Below, one piece after another: positions 47,939 through 60,483 of a stretch of DNA of 64,000 nt. Each line of letters starts with the position of its first letter. The stretch's first letter is position 1. This DNA is from SLRI01 sp964460465. GTDB lineage: Bacteria; Pseudomonadota; Alphaproteobacteria; Geminicoccales; Geminicoccaceae. A program made the position numbers and the translations under genes. The notes under the pieces were generated by a model, which saw nothing but the letters and a program-made list of their open reading frames with translations, was not told the DNA's origin and made no database searches. Location: positions 5,254 to 69,253 of the forward strand of contig CAYWSB010000007.1 in NCBI GenBank assembly GCA_964460465.1, in the 5' to 3' direction.

Positions 47939-48784
47939 TCAGCCGGTGGCCGTGAATCCCCTGAGCGGCATGCCGGGCGCGCGCTGCAGCCAGTTGTCGG
48001 GAGCGTAGCGGCTGGTCCCGTCGATCAGGTGCAGCGTGTAGGCATGGCGCGAGCGCGGCGAGCGGTTGGCGGCACTGCGGTGCGGCAGCCGGCCGTGCAG
48101 CACGACCAGATCGCCCTTCCCGGCCTCAAGCGGCACCAGGCCCTCGGTCGGCAGGGGCCCGGCGGCCAGGGTCTCCAGCCGGGTGGTCCAGCCGTCCCGG
48201 CGAAACCGGGCGGCCAACGGGCGGCGGTGGCCACCCGGCTCGGCCAGGAGGCAGCCGTTCTCGAGCGTCGCATCCTCGAGCGCGAACCAGAAGCCGATGC
48301 AGCTCTCCGGCTCGGTGTGCAGGAAGGTGCCGTCCTGGTGGCAGGCGACCTCGCCGCCGATCCGCGGCTGCTTGAAGATGTACATCGATTGCAGCAGCAG
48401 CGGCCGGACGAGCCCGAGATCGGCGGCCAGGGCGGCGAGCCCGGCCGTCCGCGAGAAGGCGTCGAAGACGGGATCGAGGTCGTGCAGCGCGTGGCCGACC
48501 TTGTTGATGGCGAGCGCCTTGTCGACCGCGAGGCGTCCCTCGCCGTCGAACGCCTCGGCCTCGAAGAAGAAGCGGATCTTGTCGCCGGAGTCGAGGAAGT
48601 AGCGGTCCTGGGCGTGGCGGTGGTCGTCGGTGGAGAAGACCGTGGCGAGCCCGGTCGGGTCGAACGCGGCCAGGAGCTCGTCCATCCGCGCGCGCAGCTC
48701 GTCGCAGGCAGCGGCCGGCACGAAACCCCGGAGCTGCAGGAAGCCCTGGCGTTGCCACAGGGCCAGCTCGGCCCCGGTCAGCAT
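47939..48784 (-). CDS. Phytanoyl-CoA dioxygenase family (PhyH) oxygenase
   Basis: A 281-residue 2-oxoglutarate/Fe(II) oxygenase: N-terminal helix (LWQRQGFLQLRGFVPAAACD), iron ligands in CHQDGTFLHTEP (HxD) and a later His in GDLVVLHGRLPHRSAANRS, whose Arg/Ser segment binds 2-oxoglutarate. Bacterial members hydroxylate small molecules or lipids; the substrate is unknown. The ATG overlaps the end of the quinone oxidoreductase gene by 7 bases, so the two form a unit. Confidence 0.88.
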   Translation of the reverse strand: MLTGAELALWQRQGFLQLRGFVPAAACDELRARMDELLAAFDPTGLATVFSTDDHRHAQDRYFLDSGDKIRFFFEAEAFDGEGRLAVDKALAINKVGHALHDLDPVFDAFSRTAGLAALAADLGLVRPLLLQSMYIFKQPRIGGEVACHQDGTFLHTEPESCIGFWFALEDATLENGCLLAEPGGHRRPLAARFRRDGWTTRLETLAAGPLPTEGLVPLEAGKGDLVVLHGRLPHRSAANRSPRSRHAYTLHLIDGTSRYAPDNWLQRAPGMPLRGFTATG

Positions 48785-49785
48785 CGGCCGCGCCCCGTCT
48801 CCAGGATGATCTTGCCGATGTGCCGGCTCGATTCCATGAGCCGGTGCGCCTCGGCCGCCTGCTCGAGCGGCAGGACGGCATGAATGATCGGCTGCACCGC
48901 ACGCCTGGCGAGCAGTGGCCAGACCTTGGCCTCGAGCGCCCTGGCGATCCGCCCCTTCTCCTCGACCGAGCGCGGCCGGAGCGTCGAACCGGTCCAGGTC
49001 AGCCGCTTGAGCATCAGTGCCGCGAAGTTGGCCTCGATCCTCGAGCCGCCGAGCCAGGCGATCTGCACGAGGCGCCCCTCCATGGCGAGCACCTTGAGGT
49101 TCTTGGCCACGTAGTCGCCGCCCACCATGTCGAGGACGACGTCGACGCCGCGCCCGTCCGTGACCTCCTGCACCACGGCGACGAAGTCCTCGGTCTTGTA
49201 GTCGATCGCCCGCTCCACCCCGAGCTTGGCGCAGAAGGACTGCTTCTCCGCCGAGCCCACGGTGGTCAGCACCCGGGCGGCGAAGATCCGGGCGAGCTGG
49301 ATGGCGGTGGTGCCGATCCCCGACGTGCCGCCGTGCACCAGCAGCCACTCGCCGGGCACCAGCCGGCCACGCTCGAACACGTTGGTCCAGACGGTGAAGA
49401 AGGTCTCGGGCACGCCCGCCGCCTCGACCATCGAATAGCCGGCCGGCACCGGCAGCACCTGCGGCTCGGGCACCGCCACGTACTCGGCGTAGCCGCCACC
49501 GGCAGCCAGCGCGCACACCGGCTCGCCGACCGCGTAGCGCCGGCAGCCCGGGCCGGTGGCGGCGACCACGCCCGCCACCTCGAGCCCGGGCAGGTCGCTG
49601 GCCCCCGGCGGCGGGGCGTAGCCGCCCAGCCGCTGCAGCACGTCCGGGCGATTGACCCCTGCTGCATGGACCTCGATCAGCAGCTCGCCGGCACCGGGTG
49701 CGGGCACCGGCCGGCGGGCCGGCCGCAGCACCTCGGGCCCGCCGGCACCGACGATCTCCACACAGCGCATCTCCCGCTCGTCCAC
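48778..49785 (-). CDS. NAD(P)H:quinone oxidoreductase, PIG3-type (medium-chain dehydrogenase)
   Basis: A 335-residue zinc-independent member of the MDR superfamily. Motifs: ELLIEVHAAGVNRPDVLQR, the catalytic-cleft segment LPGLEVAGVVAATGPG, VFERGRLVPGEWLLVHGGTSGIG (nucleotide-binding glycine motif) and TTVGSAEKQSFCAKLGVERA, which marks the PIG3/TP53I3 subgroup. It reduces quinones with NADPH. It is upstream of and coupled to the PhyH gene. Confidence 0.93.
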   Translation of the reverse strand: MDEREMRCVEIVGAGGPEVLRPARRPVPAPGAGELLIEVHAAGVNRPDVLQRLGGYAPPPGASDLPGLEVAGVVAATGPGCRRYAVGEPVCALAAGGGYAEYVAVPEPQVLPVPAGYSMVEAAGVPETFFTVWTNVFERGRLVPGEWLLVHGGTSGIGTTAIQLARIFAARVLTTVGSAEKQSFCAKLGVERAIDYKTEDFVAVVQEVTDGRGVDVVLDMVGGDYVAKNLKVLAMEGRLVQIAWLGGSRIEANFAALMLKRLTWTGSTLRPRSVEEKGRIARALEAKVWPLLARRAVQPIIHAVLPLEQAAEAHRLMESSRHIGKIILETGRGRC

Positions 49786-49851
49786 GCGCCCGCTCCCCGG
49801 CTGCTCCTGCGCGGGCGAGCTTAGTCGTCCGGCCGGACCCTGCCAACCGGC

Positions 49852-50070
49852 TCAGCCGAGCAGGCAGAGGATGCCGTAGCAGCGGCCGAGAAGACCCCTG
49901 AAGACCAGCAGGAGGAGCAGGTCGAGGGCGAGCAGCAGGGCCAGGAGCGGCAGGCCAAGCCACAGCAGGACATGGAGCACAGCCCAGCCGGTCGGCCGAG
50001 GCGCCGGCAGATGGCGCCCGGCGACCGCGCCGCCGGGACGGGGCGAGGAACGTTGTGCGGCTTTGCGCAT
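49852..50070 (-). CDS. Small membrane protein
   Basis: A 72-residue protein starting MRKAAQRSSPRPGGAVAG with one or two hydrophobic helices (TGWAVLHVLLWLGLPLLALL, ALDLLLLLVFRGLLG) and a short C-terminus. No family. The ribosome site is weak; an upstream in-frame start at 50145 is possible but overlaps the divergent gene. Modest support only. Confidence 0.45.
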   Translation of the reverse strand: MRKAAQRSSPRPGGAVAGRHLPAPRPTGWAVLHVLLWLGLPLLALLLALDLLLLLVFRGLLGRCYGILCLLG

Positions 50071-50110
50071 TGCTCTACTTAGAGGCGATATTCGCGGAGG
50101 ACCAGACCCG

Positions 50111-51049
50111 ATGATCGGTTGGCGCGAGGTCACGTCCGCCGCCACCTGGCAAGCGCTACTCGCCGCGGCCGATCGATCGAGCCTGCAGCAGAGCTGGGCC
50201 TACGGCGCGGCGGTGGCGGCGGCGGGCCACGGCGTCCATCGGCTGGGCCGGCAGGAGGCGGGCTCGCTCACCGCCCTGGTGCAGCTGCTTCGCCGCCCTC
50301 TCGCCTGCGGGCTCGGCTTCGGCCTGGTCCTGCGCGGGCCGGTCTGGCTCGCCGGCCGGCCGGACCCACGGCAGGAGGAGCGCCTGCTGTGCCAACTGCT
50401 GCCCTGGATCGGCCGGCAGGCGCTGCTCTGGCAGCCCGACGACGCCGACGCGGCGGACCGGCGGGCCGGAGCGCGCCGCGTCTGGACCGGTGCCTCGACC
50501 GTGCTGCTCGACCTCGACCGGCCGCCGGGCGCGCTGCGCGCGGCCCTCGACGGCAAGTGGCGCAACCGGCTCGTCCGGGCGGAAGCGGCACCGCTCACCT
50601 TGCGCCGCTGCCGGCAGGGCCCGTCCCTGGACTGGCTGCTGGGCGAGACCGAGCGGCAGCGGCAGGCACGCGGCTATGCAGGCCCCGCCCCCGCCTTCAC
50701 GAAGGCGCTCGCCGCCGCCAGCGGGCCGGATGCGCTCTGCCTGACCGCCGAGCACGGGGGCAACCCCGTCGCCGGCATGCTCTTCCTGCGCCACGGCCGC
50801 ACCGCCACTTGGCAGGTCGGCGCCACGACGGCGGCGGGCCGCCGCCTCGGCGCCCACCACCGGCTGCTCTGGGCCGGCATCGCGGCGCTGGCCGAGGCGG
50901 GCTGCACCACGCTCGACCTCGGCCTCGTCGACACCGTGACCAGCCCCGGCATCGCCCGCTTCAAGCTCGGCACCGGCGCCGCACCGCTCACCCTCGCCGG
51001 CAGCTATTTCCTGCCCCCGCGGCTGCGGCAGCCGCGCCGACCCGGGTAG
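50111..51049 (+). CDS. FemAB-like GNAT-fold acyl/aminoacyl transferase
   Basis: A 312-residue protein with two GNAT-like halves as in FemX/FemAB relatives: SSLQQSWAYGAAVAAAGHGV, then LDLDRPPGALRAALDGKWRNRLVRAEA (the family's substrate/tRNA-helix region), then GGNPVAGMLFLRHGRTATWQ and AHHRLLWAGIAALAEAGCTT with LDLGLVD. Proteins of this group transfer amino acids to peptidoglycan precursors or acylate polysaccharides. The specific role is unknown. GGAGG lies 11 bases before the ATG. Alone on its strand. Confidence 0.75.
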   Translation: MIGWREVTSAATWQALLAAADRSSLQQSWAYGAAVAAAGHGVHRLGRQEAGSLTALVQLLRRPLACGLGFGLVLRGPVWLAGRPDPRQEERLLCQLLPWIGRQALLWQPDDADAADRRAGARRVWTGASTVLLDLDRPPGALRAALDGKWRNRLVRAEAAPLTLRRCRQGPSLDWLLGETERQRQARGYAGPAPAFTKALAAASGPDALCLTAEHGGNPVAGMLFLRHGRTATWQVGATTAAGRRLGAHHRLLWAGIAALAEAGCTTLDLGLVDTVTSPGIARFKLGTGAAPLTLAGSYFLPPRLRQPRRPG

Positions 51050-52133
51050 GGGTCGTCACGGTCGAGCGCGATGCCGAAGCACCCCGGACGACCGGTCGCT
51101 CCCGGACTTCCATGCAAACGATGGCCAAGCCGCACCTGCGCGAGCGTAGCCGAGCAGCTTGACGGCAACGACCCCAAGCAGGGAAGGCCCCGAGGACAGC
51201 GGCAGGATCGGCCGGCGACCCGTCCGCCCGCCGCCAGCCAGCCGCACCGATGATCGGCACGACGCCGGCAAAAGAGCGGCATGAAATAGTCACGATCTCT
51301 ACTCGACATGACAGGACCAAGCCTGGTCATCCACGATTTTCGTCAGAAAATCGGCCAGTTGTCTCAAGAGATCGGCGCCCACCCGGGAAGGTTACGAGAC
51401 GTTTCACCGGCTTGCGATCGACCGCCGGCGCGGCCCGATGCCGGGGCAGCCGGCAAGCCCGGCGACGAAGCCGCGGCCGATCCAGGTCGAGGCGCCTGAA
51501 GCCGCGGGCCGTCAAGGACTGCCGCACAGCCGAGTGCGCCAAGCTGGCCCAATCCGGCTTCGCTGCCGACAGCAATCTCGGCGGTGGCGCCCCGACCTGC
51601 CGGCAGGCCGTTGCCGGGCGGGGGCGACCCCTTCCCGACGGCGACCGGCGGCGGCAAGAAGGCCGCGCGGTGGCCGTCGTTCACCCTGCGACGGCTCCGG
51701 CCCTCGCTCGCTTCGCAATCAGCAGCGGCTGCCTCCTGGCGCGGCTGGGCCACCATGACGCTCGGCAACATCGAGACGGAAATCGGCGTCGCCTGTCACC
51801 ACCTCAGCCAGAGGCACGCCCGGCGCTACCTCGCCGGCCGCGCCAGCCGCCTCAACCGCCGCCACCAGCTCGACACAATCGGCTCGACACAATGACCAGG
51901 CGGCTGATGTGGCCCGCGCTGCAGGCCAAGCCGCGCCCGTCTCGAATCGTCGTCGCTGCATGAGAATTGTCGATAGTCAGATCTCGTTATCGCCGCTCGC
52001 TCGTCGTCGTCAGACCGCCGGCGCTGTTCATTTTTGCGCTTGGCGGTCGGTTCCGTTTCTGCCATGAAGCGTAGTTGGCGCAGGTCACGCGCCGCAAATC
52101 AGAACAATAAGCGACACGAGCACCCGACCCCCG
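51050..52133. other. 1.08-kb gene-poor region with hairpins and an IS remnant
   Basis: No intact gene. It contains an imperfect palindrome at 51308-51330 (ATGACAGGACC / CCTGGTCAT) and next to it a clean hairpin at 51334-51353 (CGATTTTC, GTCA, GAAAATCG). A decayed transposase end lies at about 51751-51895. The last ~170 bases before the helicase gene are AT-richer and may hold its promoter. Confidence 0.5.
51751..51895 (+). pseudogene. C-terminal remnant of an IS1595 (ISXO2-like) transposase
   Basis: The frame ending at 51895 reads TLGNIETEIGVACHHLSQRH then ARRYLAGRASRLNRRHQLDTI. This follows the terminal pattern of ISXO2-type transposases (LGNLKTSLxGxYHAFxxxKYAxRYLxxFxYRFNRRFxL). No upstream transposase domain or inverted repeats are recognisable, so the element is old and decayed. 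The identification rests on this one block. Confidence 0.5.
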
Positions 52134-55463
<3,330 letters not shown>

Positions 55464-55478
55464 GCCGCGGCGGCCGGC

Positions 55479-56006
55479 TCAGGGCTCGGCCACGGCCTCG
55501 CTCACGCTCCCGCCGGTGAGCCGGACGAGCTCCGCCAGGCTCGTGGGAAACACGCAGTACGGGTGGCCGGCCGCGGCGTAGAGCGTCCCGAACCGGCCGA
55601 GGCTCGCGTCGATGGCCGTCGGCAGGGCCGTCGCATGGCCCAGCGGCGGCACCCCGCCGATGGCGAAGCCGGTGGCGCTGCGGACCAGCTCGGCCGAGGC
55701 GCGCTCGACCGGGCCGGCCAGGCCCAGAACCCCGGCCAGCGCCGCGGTCCGGCAGCGGCGGTCGCCGGCGACCAGGGCCAGCACCGGCCGGCCGTCGACC
55801 GCGAAGACCAGCGACTTGACGATCGCCCCCACTGGCACGCCCAGGGCCGCCGCGGCGTCGGCCGCCGTGCGCGCCGTGGCGGCAAGCTCGACCACCTTGC
55901 CCGCCGCACCGGCCTCCGCCAGCGCCGCGACCACCCGCTGCACCGAGCGCCCCGCCAGAGCCCCGGTCGGCTCCGGCGCCATTGCAGCGCCCGCTTCGTC
56001 CCGCAT
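55479..56006 (-). CDS. YbaK/ProX-type aminoacyl-tRNA deacylase
   Basis: A 175-residue protein with the YbaK fold: GKVVELAATARTAADAAAALGVPVGAIVKSLVFA, VLALVAGDRRC, ATGFAIGGVPPLGHATALPT, SLGRFGTLYAAAGHPYCVFP. The Lys in IVKSLVF and the GGVPP loop are family catalytic/substrate features. Members hydrolyse mischarged tRNA-Pro (Ala- or Cys-). It is convergent with the SNF2 gene, with 15 bases between stops. The start could also be at 56048 or the internal ATG near 55982. Confidence 0.9.
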   Translation of the reverse strand: MRDEAGAAMAPEPTGALAGRSVQRVVAALAEAGAAGKVVELAATARTAADAAAALGVPVGAIVKSLVFAVDGRPVLALVAGDRRCRTAALAGVLGLAGPVERASAELVRSATGFAIGGVPPLGHATALPTAIDASLGRFGTLYAAAGHPYCVFPTSLAELVRLTGGSVSEAVAEP

Positions 56007-56280
56007 CGTCCTCGCTCCGCTTCGCCCGGCGGTGTCCGGATAGCCCAACGCGCCAGTCGCGTCGAGCCGCCGCCCCCTGCAGGGCGATCAGGCCTCGGCA
56101 TCCCCCGTTTCGGGAAGTCTCCACCCGGTTCGCGGGAGCCTCCCCTCATCCGCCGGCCCGGCCGGCCGCCCGCCGCCTGGCCTTCGGGTGCGCGCCGACG
56201 AGCTGCGTCGCGACCCGCCCGCCTGGAGGCCGCGCCCGTGCGACCACCCCGGGAAACCCACCACCCAAAGGGATCCGCTC

Positions 56281-58030
56281 ATGCAGCTCGTCGCCCAATC
56301 GAGGCTCCAAGCCGTCGGGCCGGCGGTCCATGGCGGTGGCAGCGATGCGCTGCGCCTGATCGTCTTGCGCCGCAATGATGCCGCCCTCGAGCGAATCGGC
56401 GATAACAACCCCAGGGGTGCCATCATCGACGCGCCGGCGATCGGCCCGGCGCACCCGGACCTGCCCGTCACCGCCGTCCACGGCAGGGGGAGCAATTGGC
56501 TGCGCCTGATGAGCCGGCGTGCGTCCGCCGCCGCGGGGGCCGGCACCATCACCCGCCTCGGCGACAGCGGCACGGAGATCGGCGAGCCGAACGGCTCGGG
56601 CGATCTCGCCCGGGTCGGCGGCCCGCTGGTGGCGGTCGCGATCCGCACCGTCGGGTCGGACAGGCTGCGCATCCTCCTGCTCGGCGTGACCAGCGACAGG
56701 GAGTTCTCGCGGCGGGCCCATTCGCGGCATCTGGCCGGCAGGATCACGGCCCCACCGTCGATCTGCCTCGTCGGCCCCTCGGGCGCCCCCGGCGGCCCGC
56801 CGACCACCGGCTTGCCCGGGCCCAGGCTCGACGCCACCGCGATCCGCACCAGCACCGGACGGCTCGAGGTGATCACCTTTCGGGTCGAAGGCGACGGCGT
56901 CGCGCGGGCGAGCGACGGCGGCAACGCCGGGCCGCACATCACCGGCCGCCCGGCGATTGTCGCCTCGCCGAAGGAGGGCATCGTCGTCGCCACCGCCCGC
57001 GAGGCCGACAGCGGCCAGCTCGTGCTGCAGTGCTGGCAGGTGGGCGGCACCGGGACGCTGGCGCAGCGGAGCACGCGCTTCGGCGCGACCATGATCGCGA
57101 CCCCCGGGCTGGCCTTAGCCCCAAACATCCCCGCCAGCCTCGACGAGGCGCAGGGCGTGGTCGCGACGGCGGTCGCCCGCGGCCGGGTGGCTGGCTTGAA
57201 GGTCGACCGCTGGCACCTCCAGCGTGACGTGACGGCCCGGAAGGACATCCGGCGCTCGGGCGCGTTCGCGGGCCTCGTCGCGGGCTCGCCCGGAATGGTC
57301 GGCGCCATGACCGGCACGGTCGCGCACGACGGGGTGCCGCGGGCCACTTCACCTTGGCGCATCGCGAGCCCGACACCAGCCGGCTGCGTGTGCTGCGCTC
57401 GCGGTCCGGCCGACCCGCGGCGGGCGATGCTGCGGCGCTGCCCTCCCCCATCGGACCCGCCCACCGGGCGAGGCCGAGCCTCGTCCCCGGTCCGGGCCGA
57501 CCGCCTTGCGGGCCGACGGCCGCGACGTCAGGCGGCGCCGTCCGCCACCGCTTCGCCGCCGGCGTGGCGTCAGGCCGACAGGCCTCGAGCGCACGGTCGC
57601 AGCCGCAGGTGCCGGGTGGTCGCGACAGCAGCGTGCGCGTCGGCGGCGTGACCATCCGGGCCACCCGAGGGGCCGGCCGGCGATGGGTCGCCGCCGGTCG
57701 CACCCGCGCTGCGGCCACCCGGCGGAACACCGGGGTCCGGCTCGGCACGTTGCGCCCGACGCGCATCGTCCGGGCTCGTCGACGCGCCGGGCCAGCCCGC
57801 CTCGCGGCGCGAGCACCGCGTCCGCCTGGCGCGGGGCTCCCGAACGCGACCGGTCGCGACCTCGGCACGTCACCCATGGGAGGCCGACCCTGTCCGGGGC
57901 CGTGGGCCGCTGCCACGCGGGCCGGGGGATGCGGCCGGTCGTGTTGCCGCTGCCTCGCGGGCGGCTGCACGCCGGGCTCGGTGATCGGGTCCGCCGGGTG
58001 GTGAAGAGCCCCTGTCCGCGGCTCCGCGCG
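56281..58030 (+). pseudogene. Repeat (propeller-like) protein gene, frameshifted near 57335
   Basis: From ATG 56281 (MQLVAQSRLQAVGPAVHGGG) the frame carries five or six ~55-residue repeats of one pattern: TAV(R/H)..G...LRL....R....G.ITRLGDSG, for example VTAVHGRGSNWLRLMSRRAS, GAGTITRLGDSGTEIGEPNG, VAIRTVGSDRLRILLLGVTS, ATAIRTSTGRLEVITFRVEG and VVATAREADSGQLVLQCWQV. After about 57335 the pattern continues in another frame (LAHREPDTSRLRVLRSRSGR), and fragments reappear in a third frame further on (AGRGMRPVVLPLPRGRL). The first ~350 residues could still be made, followed by missense. No signal peptide at this start. From about 57500 to 58433 I see no other gene. Confidence 0.55.
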
Positions 58031-58433
58031 GGGGGTTCCCGCGAGCCTCGGGCATGCACGCCGCGCGCCGGCTGCACGGCCCGCAGGCCTCCAGCCGCGT
58101 CCGCGGGCGGACCGACCCTTCGATGCTGAGGCCGCCTCGGCGGGCGGTCGTCCGTGCCGCCACCGCGGCGCCCGGCCACGGTCGGGGATGGCGGACGCCG
58201 GCGCCGGCGCCGTCGGCACTGCGGCAGGCGCGCTACAGCGGCCGTCACGAACGCGGCCATCTGCCTCGCTCCGGTCGCCTTGCAGCAATCGGTCGGCTAC
58301 ATCATGTGTTCGTTTCATGCCGATCCCTCGGGTCGGCACCGCCGCGAGCCGGCCCGTCGTGCGTCGCTTCAGTACCCGCGCCGCCGGCGCGGCGCCCGCT
58401 GGCGGTCCGCCCGAGTGCCAAGGAGATGCCCAG

Positions 58434-59099
58434 ATGGCCCAGGCTGCTGCCCGGGTGTCGGTCGAGCTGCCGGCCGGCGACCTCTTCGACTACGAGCACC
58501 TCGCCGCGACCCCGCTGCGCACCGACCCCTACGGCCACGTGCTGGTCGAGGACTTCGTCAATCCGGCCTGGCAGGCGGCGCTGGTCCGCGACTACCCGCA
58601 GATCACCGGCCCCGGCAATGTCGAGCCCGGCGACGTGCCGCACGGGCCGGCCTTCGACGTGCTGCTGGAGGAGCTGCAGAGCGAGCGCTTTCGCGACGCG
58701 ATCGCCGCCAAGTTCGGCCTGGATCTCAGCCGCACGGAGCCGACCATCGGCCTGCGCTCGCTCGCCGAGGCGACCGACGGGCGCATCCATCACGATCACC
58801 GCTCGAAAATCATCACCCTGCTCCTCTACTTCAACGAGAGCTGGGACGCGCCCGGCGGCAAGCTGCGGATCTGCCGCAGCGAGCACGACATCGAGGACTA
58901 CACCACCGAGGTCGAGCCGCTGTCGGGCACGCTCATCGCGTTCCACAACACCGTCACGTCGTGGCACGGCCACAAGCAGCACGTGGGCGTGCGCAAGATG
59001 CTGCAGCTGAGCTTCCGCGACATGTCGGGAACGGTCGGGATCGAGCGCAAGATCTCGCGGCTGACCAAGCCGATCCGGCGCATGCTCAACATGAGCTGA
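58434..59099 (+). CDS. 2OG-Fe(II) oxygenase (prolyl-4-hydroxylase-like)
   Basis: A 221-residue protein; ribosome site GGAG before ATG 58434. The jelly-roll core shows iron ligands in GRIHHDHRSKIITLLLYFNE (HxD), PGGKLRIC, a distal His in FHNTVTSWHGHKQH and the 2-oxoglutarate-binding Arg in GVRKMLQLSF. The N-terminal part (DPYGHVLVEDFVNPAWQAAL) is typical of the Ofd1/P4H-like families often found near surface-polysaccharide genes. The substrate is unknown. Confidence 0.85.
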   Translation: MAQAAARVSVELPAGDLFDYEHLAATPLRTDPYGHVLVEDFVNPAWQAALVRDYPQITGPGNVEPGDVPHGPAFDVLLEELQSERFRDAIAAKFGLDLSRTEPTIGLRSLAEATDGRIHHDHRSKIITLLLYFNESWDAPGGKLRICRSEHDIEDYTTEVEPLSGTLIAFHNTVTSWHGHKQHVGVRKMLQLSFRDMSGTVGIERKISRLTKPIRRMLNMS

Positions 59100-59132
59100 G
59101 GCGACTGCCGCCCGCCGGCCGCCCGCGCGGCG

Positions 59133-59342
59133 CTAGCCTCCGAGGGCGCCGCCGATCTCCTGGGCGATGGTGGTCCAGACCGCCGTCGTCGAGTTTGTGA
59201 ACAGCAACAGCGCCCCGATCGCCATGACGGCGACGAGCCCTCCGATGAGCGCGTATTCGAGGACCACCGCCCCCGCCCGGTCGCACAGCAGGCGGCGGCA
59301 TCGGGACGGGCTCGCTGGCAGGGCGGCAGGGCGGTCGGTCAT
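59133..59342 (-). CDS. Flp-family type IVb pilin
   Basis: A 69-residue prepilin: basic leader (SRCRRLLCDRAG), class III cleavage/processing motif region (GAVVLEYALIGG with the Glu at +5 and the following Tyr), then the single hydrophobic helix GLVAVMAIGALLLFTNSTT. Flp pilins are assembled by the Tad machine, which is not encoded here, so this is an orphan pilin. A near-consensus CtrA box lies about 52 bases upstream; pilA is a known CtrA target in Caulobacter. Confidence 0.88.
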   Translation of the reverse strand: MTDRPAALPASPSRCRRLLCDRAGAVVLEYALIGGLVAVMAIGALLLFTNSTTAVWTTIAQEIGGALGG

Positions 59343-59393
59343 GCAGGACGGTCCTCGGCGGCTCCAACCATCCCCGGAGCCTAGCCCGGCCGG

Positions 59394-59409
59394 GTTAAGA
59401 TTTCGTCAA
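59394..59409 (-). promoter_or_regulatory. Near-consensus CtrA box upstream of the Flp pilin gene
   Basis: On the minus strand: TTGA-CGAAATC-TTAAC, one mismatch from TTAA-N7-TTAAC, about 52 bases before the pilin start. It overlaps the last codon and stop of dusA, so chance or coding constraint cannot be excluded. Confidence 0.4.
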
Positions 59410-60431
59410 GCCGGCGCCGCGCAGCGCTCGCCCCGCTCTTCTGCGGCGGTCGCCGATAAGTGAAGCGGCGCCAGGAGCGCCGGCCCGGCATCCGCCAGGT
59501 GCATCGCCTCGCTCAAGCGCCGCCGCCACGCGCGCGCGCCGCGCACGCCGTTGTAGAGGCCGAGGACGTGCCGGGCGATCGCCCGGACCGGCACACCCGC
59601 GGCCCGGGCCTGCCGAGCATAGGCCCGCAGCTCCGCCAGGACCGCCGCGCGATCCGGATCGGCGAAGTCCGGCTCCTGCAGCGCCCGGGTGAAGCCCGGC
59701 AGGCTGTACGGCTCCTGGTAGGCGGCCCGGCCGATCATCACCCCGTCGACCCGCCGCGCCGCCGCCGCGGCCGCCGCCGGGCTGGTGAAGCCGCCGTTGA
59801 CGACGATCGCGAGGTCCGGCCGGCACGCCTTCAGGCGAAAGACCCGGTTGTGGTTCAAGGGCGGCACCTCGCGGTTCTCCTTCGGGCTCAGGCCCGAGAG
59901 CCAGGCCTTGCGGGCGTGGACGATGAACACCCTGCAGCCCGCCTCGGCCACCCGATCGACGAAGCAGTCGAGAAACGCCTCCCCGTCGCTGTCGTCGATG
60001 CCGATCCGGCACTTGACGGTCACCGGCCGCATGGTCGCCTCGCGCATCGCCGCCACGCAGTCGGCGACCCGGCCGGGCTCGGCCATCAGGCAGGCGCCGA
60101 AGCGGCCGCTCTGCACCCGGTCGGAGGGGCAGCCGCAGTTGAGGTTGATCTCGGCATAGGGCCAGGCCTCGGCGATAGCCACGGCGCGGGCCAAGTCGCG
60201 CGGCTCGCTGCCGCCGAGCTGCAGCGCCAGCGGCGCCTCGCGCGGGTCGAAGGCCAGGAACCGCGCCGGATCGTTGTGCAGGACAGCCCCGGTCGTCACC
60301 ATCTCGGTGTAGAGCAGCGCCCGCGGTGCCAGCAGCCGGTGGAAGAACCGGCAATGGCGGTCGGTCCAGTCCATCATCGGCGCGATGGACAGGCGGCGGT
60401 CGAGGGCGGTGCTGGCGACGAAGTCGGTCAT
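59406..60431 (-). CDS. dusA: tRNA-dihydrouridine synthase A
   Basis: A 341-residue FMN enzyme that reduces uridine 20/20a in the tRNA D-loop. Motifs: LSIAPMMDWTDRHCRFFHRL (FMN site, DusA-specific), LLYTEMVTTGAVLH, the catalytic Cys in INLNCGCPSDRVQSGRFGAC, MRPVTVKCRIGID, VFIVHARKAWLSGLSPKENR and NGGFTSPAAA. Full length. It sits 52 bases downstream of the ABC-F gene and may share its transcript. Confidence 0.96.
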   Translation of the reverse strand: MTDFVASTALDRRLSIAPMMDWTDRHCRFFHRLLAPRALLYTEMVTTGAVLHNDPARFLAFDPREAPLALQLGGSEPRDLARAVAIAEAWPYAEINLNCGCPSDRVQSGRFGACLMAEPGRVADCVAAMREATMRPVTVKCRIGIDDSDGEAFLDCFVDRVAEAGCRVFIVHARKAWLSGLSPKENREVPPLNHNRVFRLKACRPDLAIVVNGGFTSPAAAAAAARRVDGVMIGRAAYQEPYSLPGFTRALQEPDFADPDRAAVLAELRAYARQARAAGVPVRAIARHVLGLYNGVRGARAWRRRLSEAMHLADAGPALLAPLHLSATAAEERGERCAAPA

Positions 60432-60483
60432 GGCGGGGATATGGGGTGGCCGGGCGGCGCGGTCGACCGCGGGCCGGGCGGCC

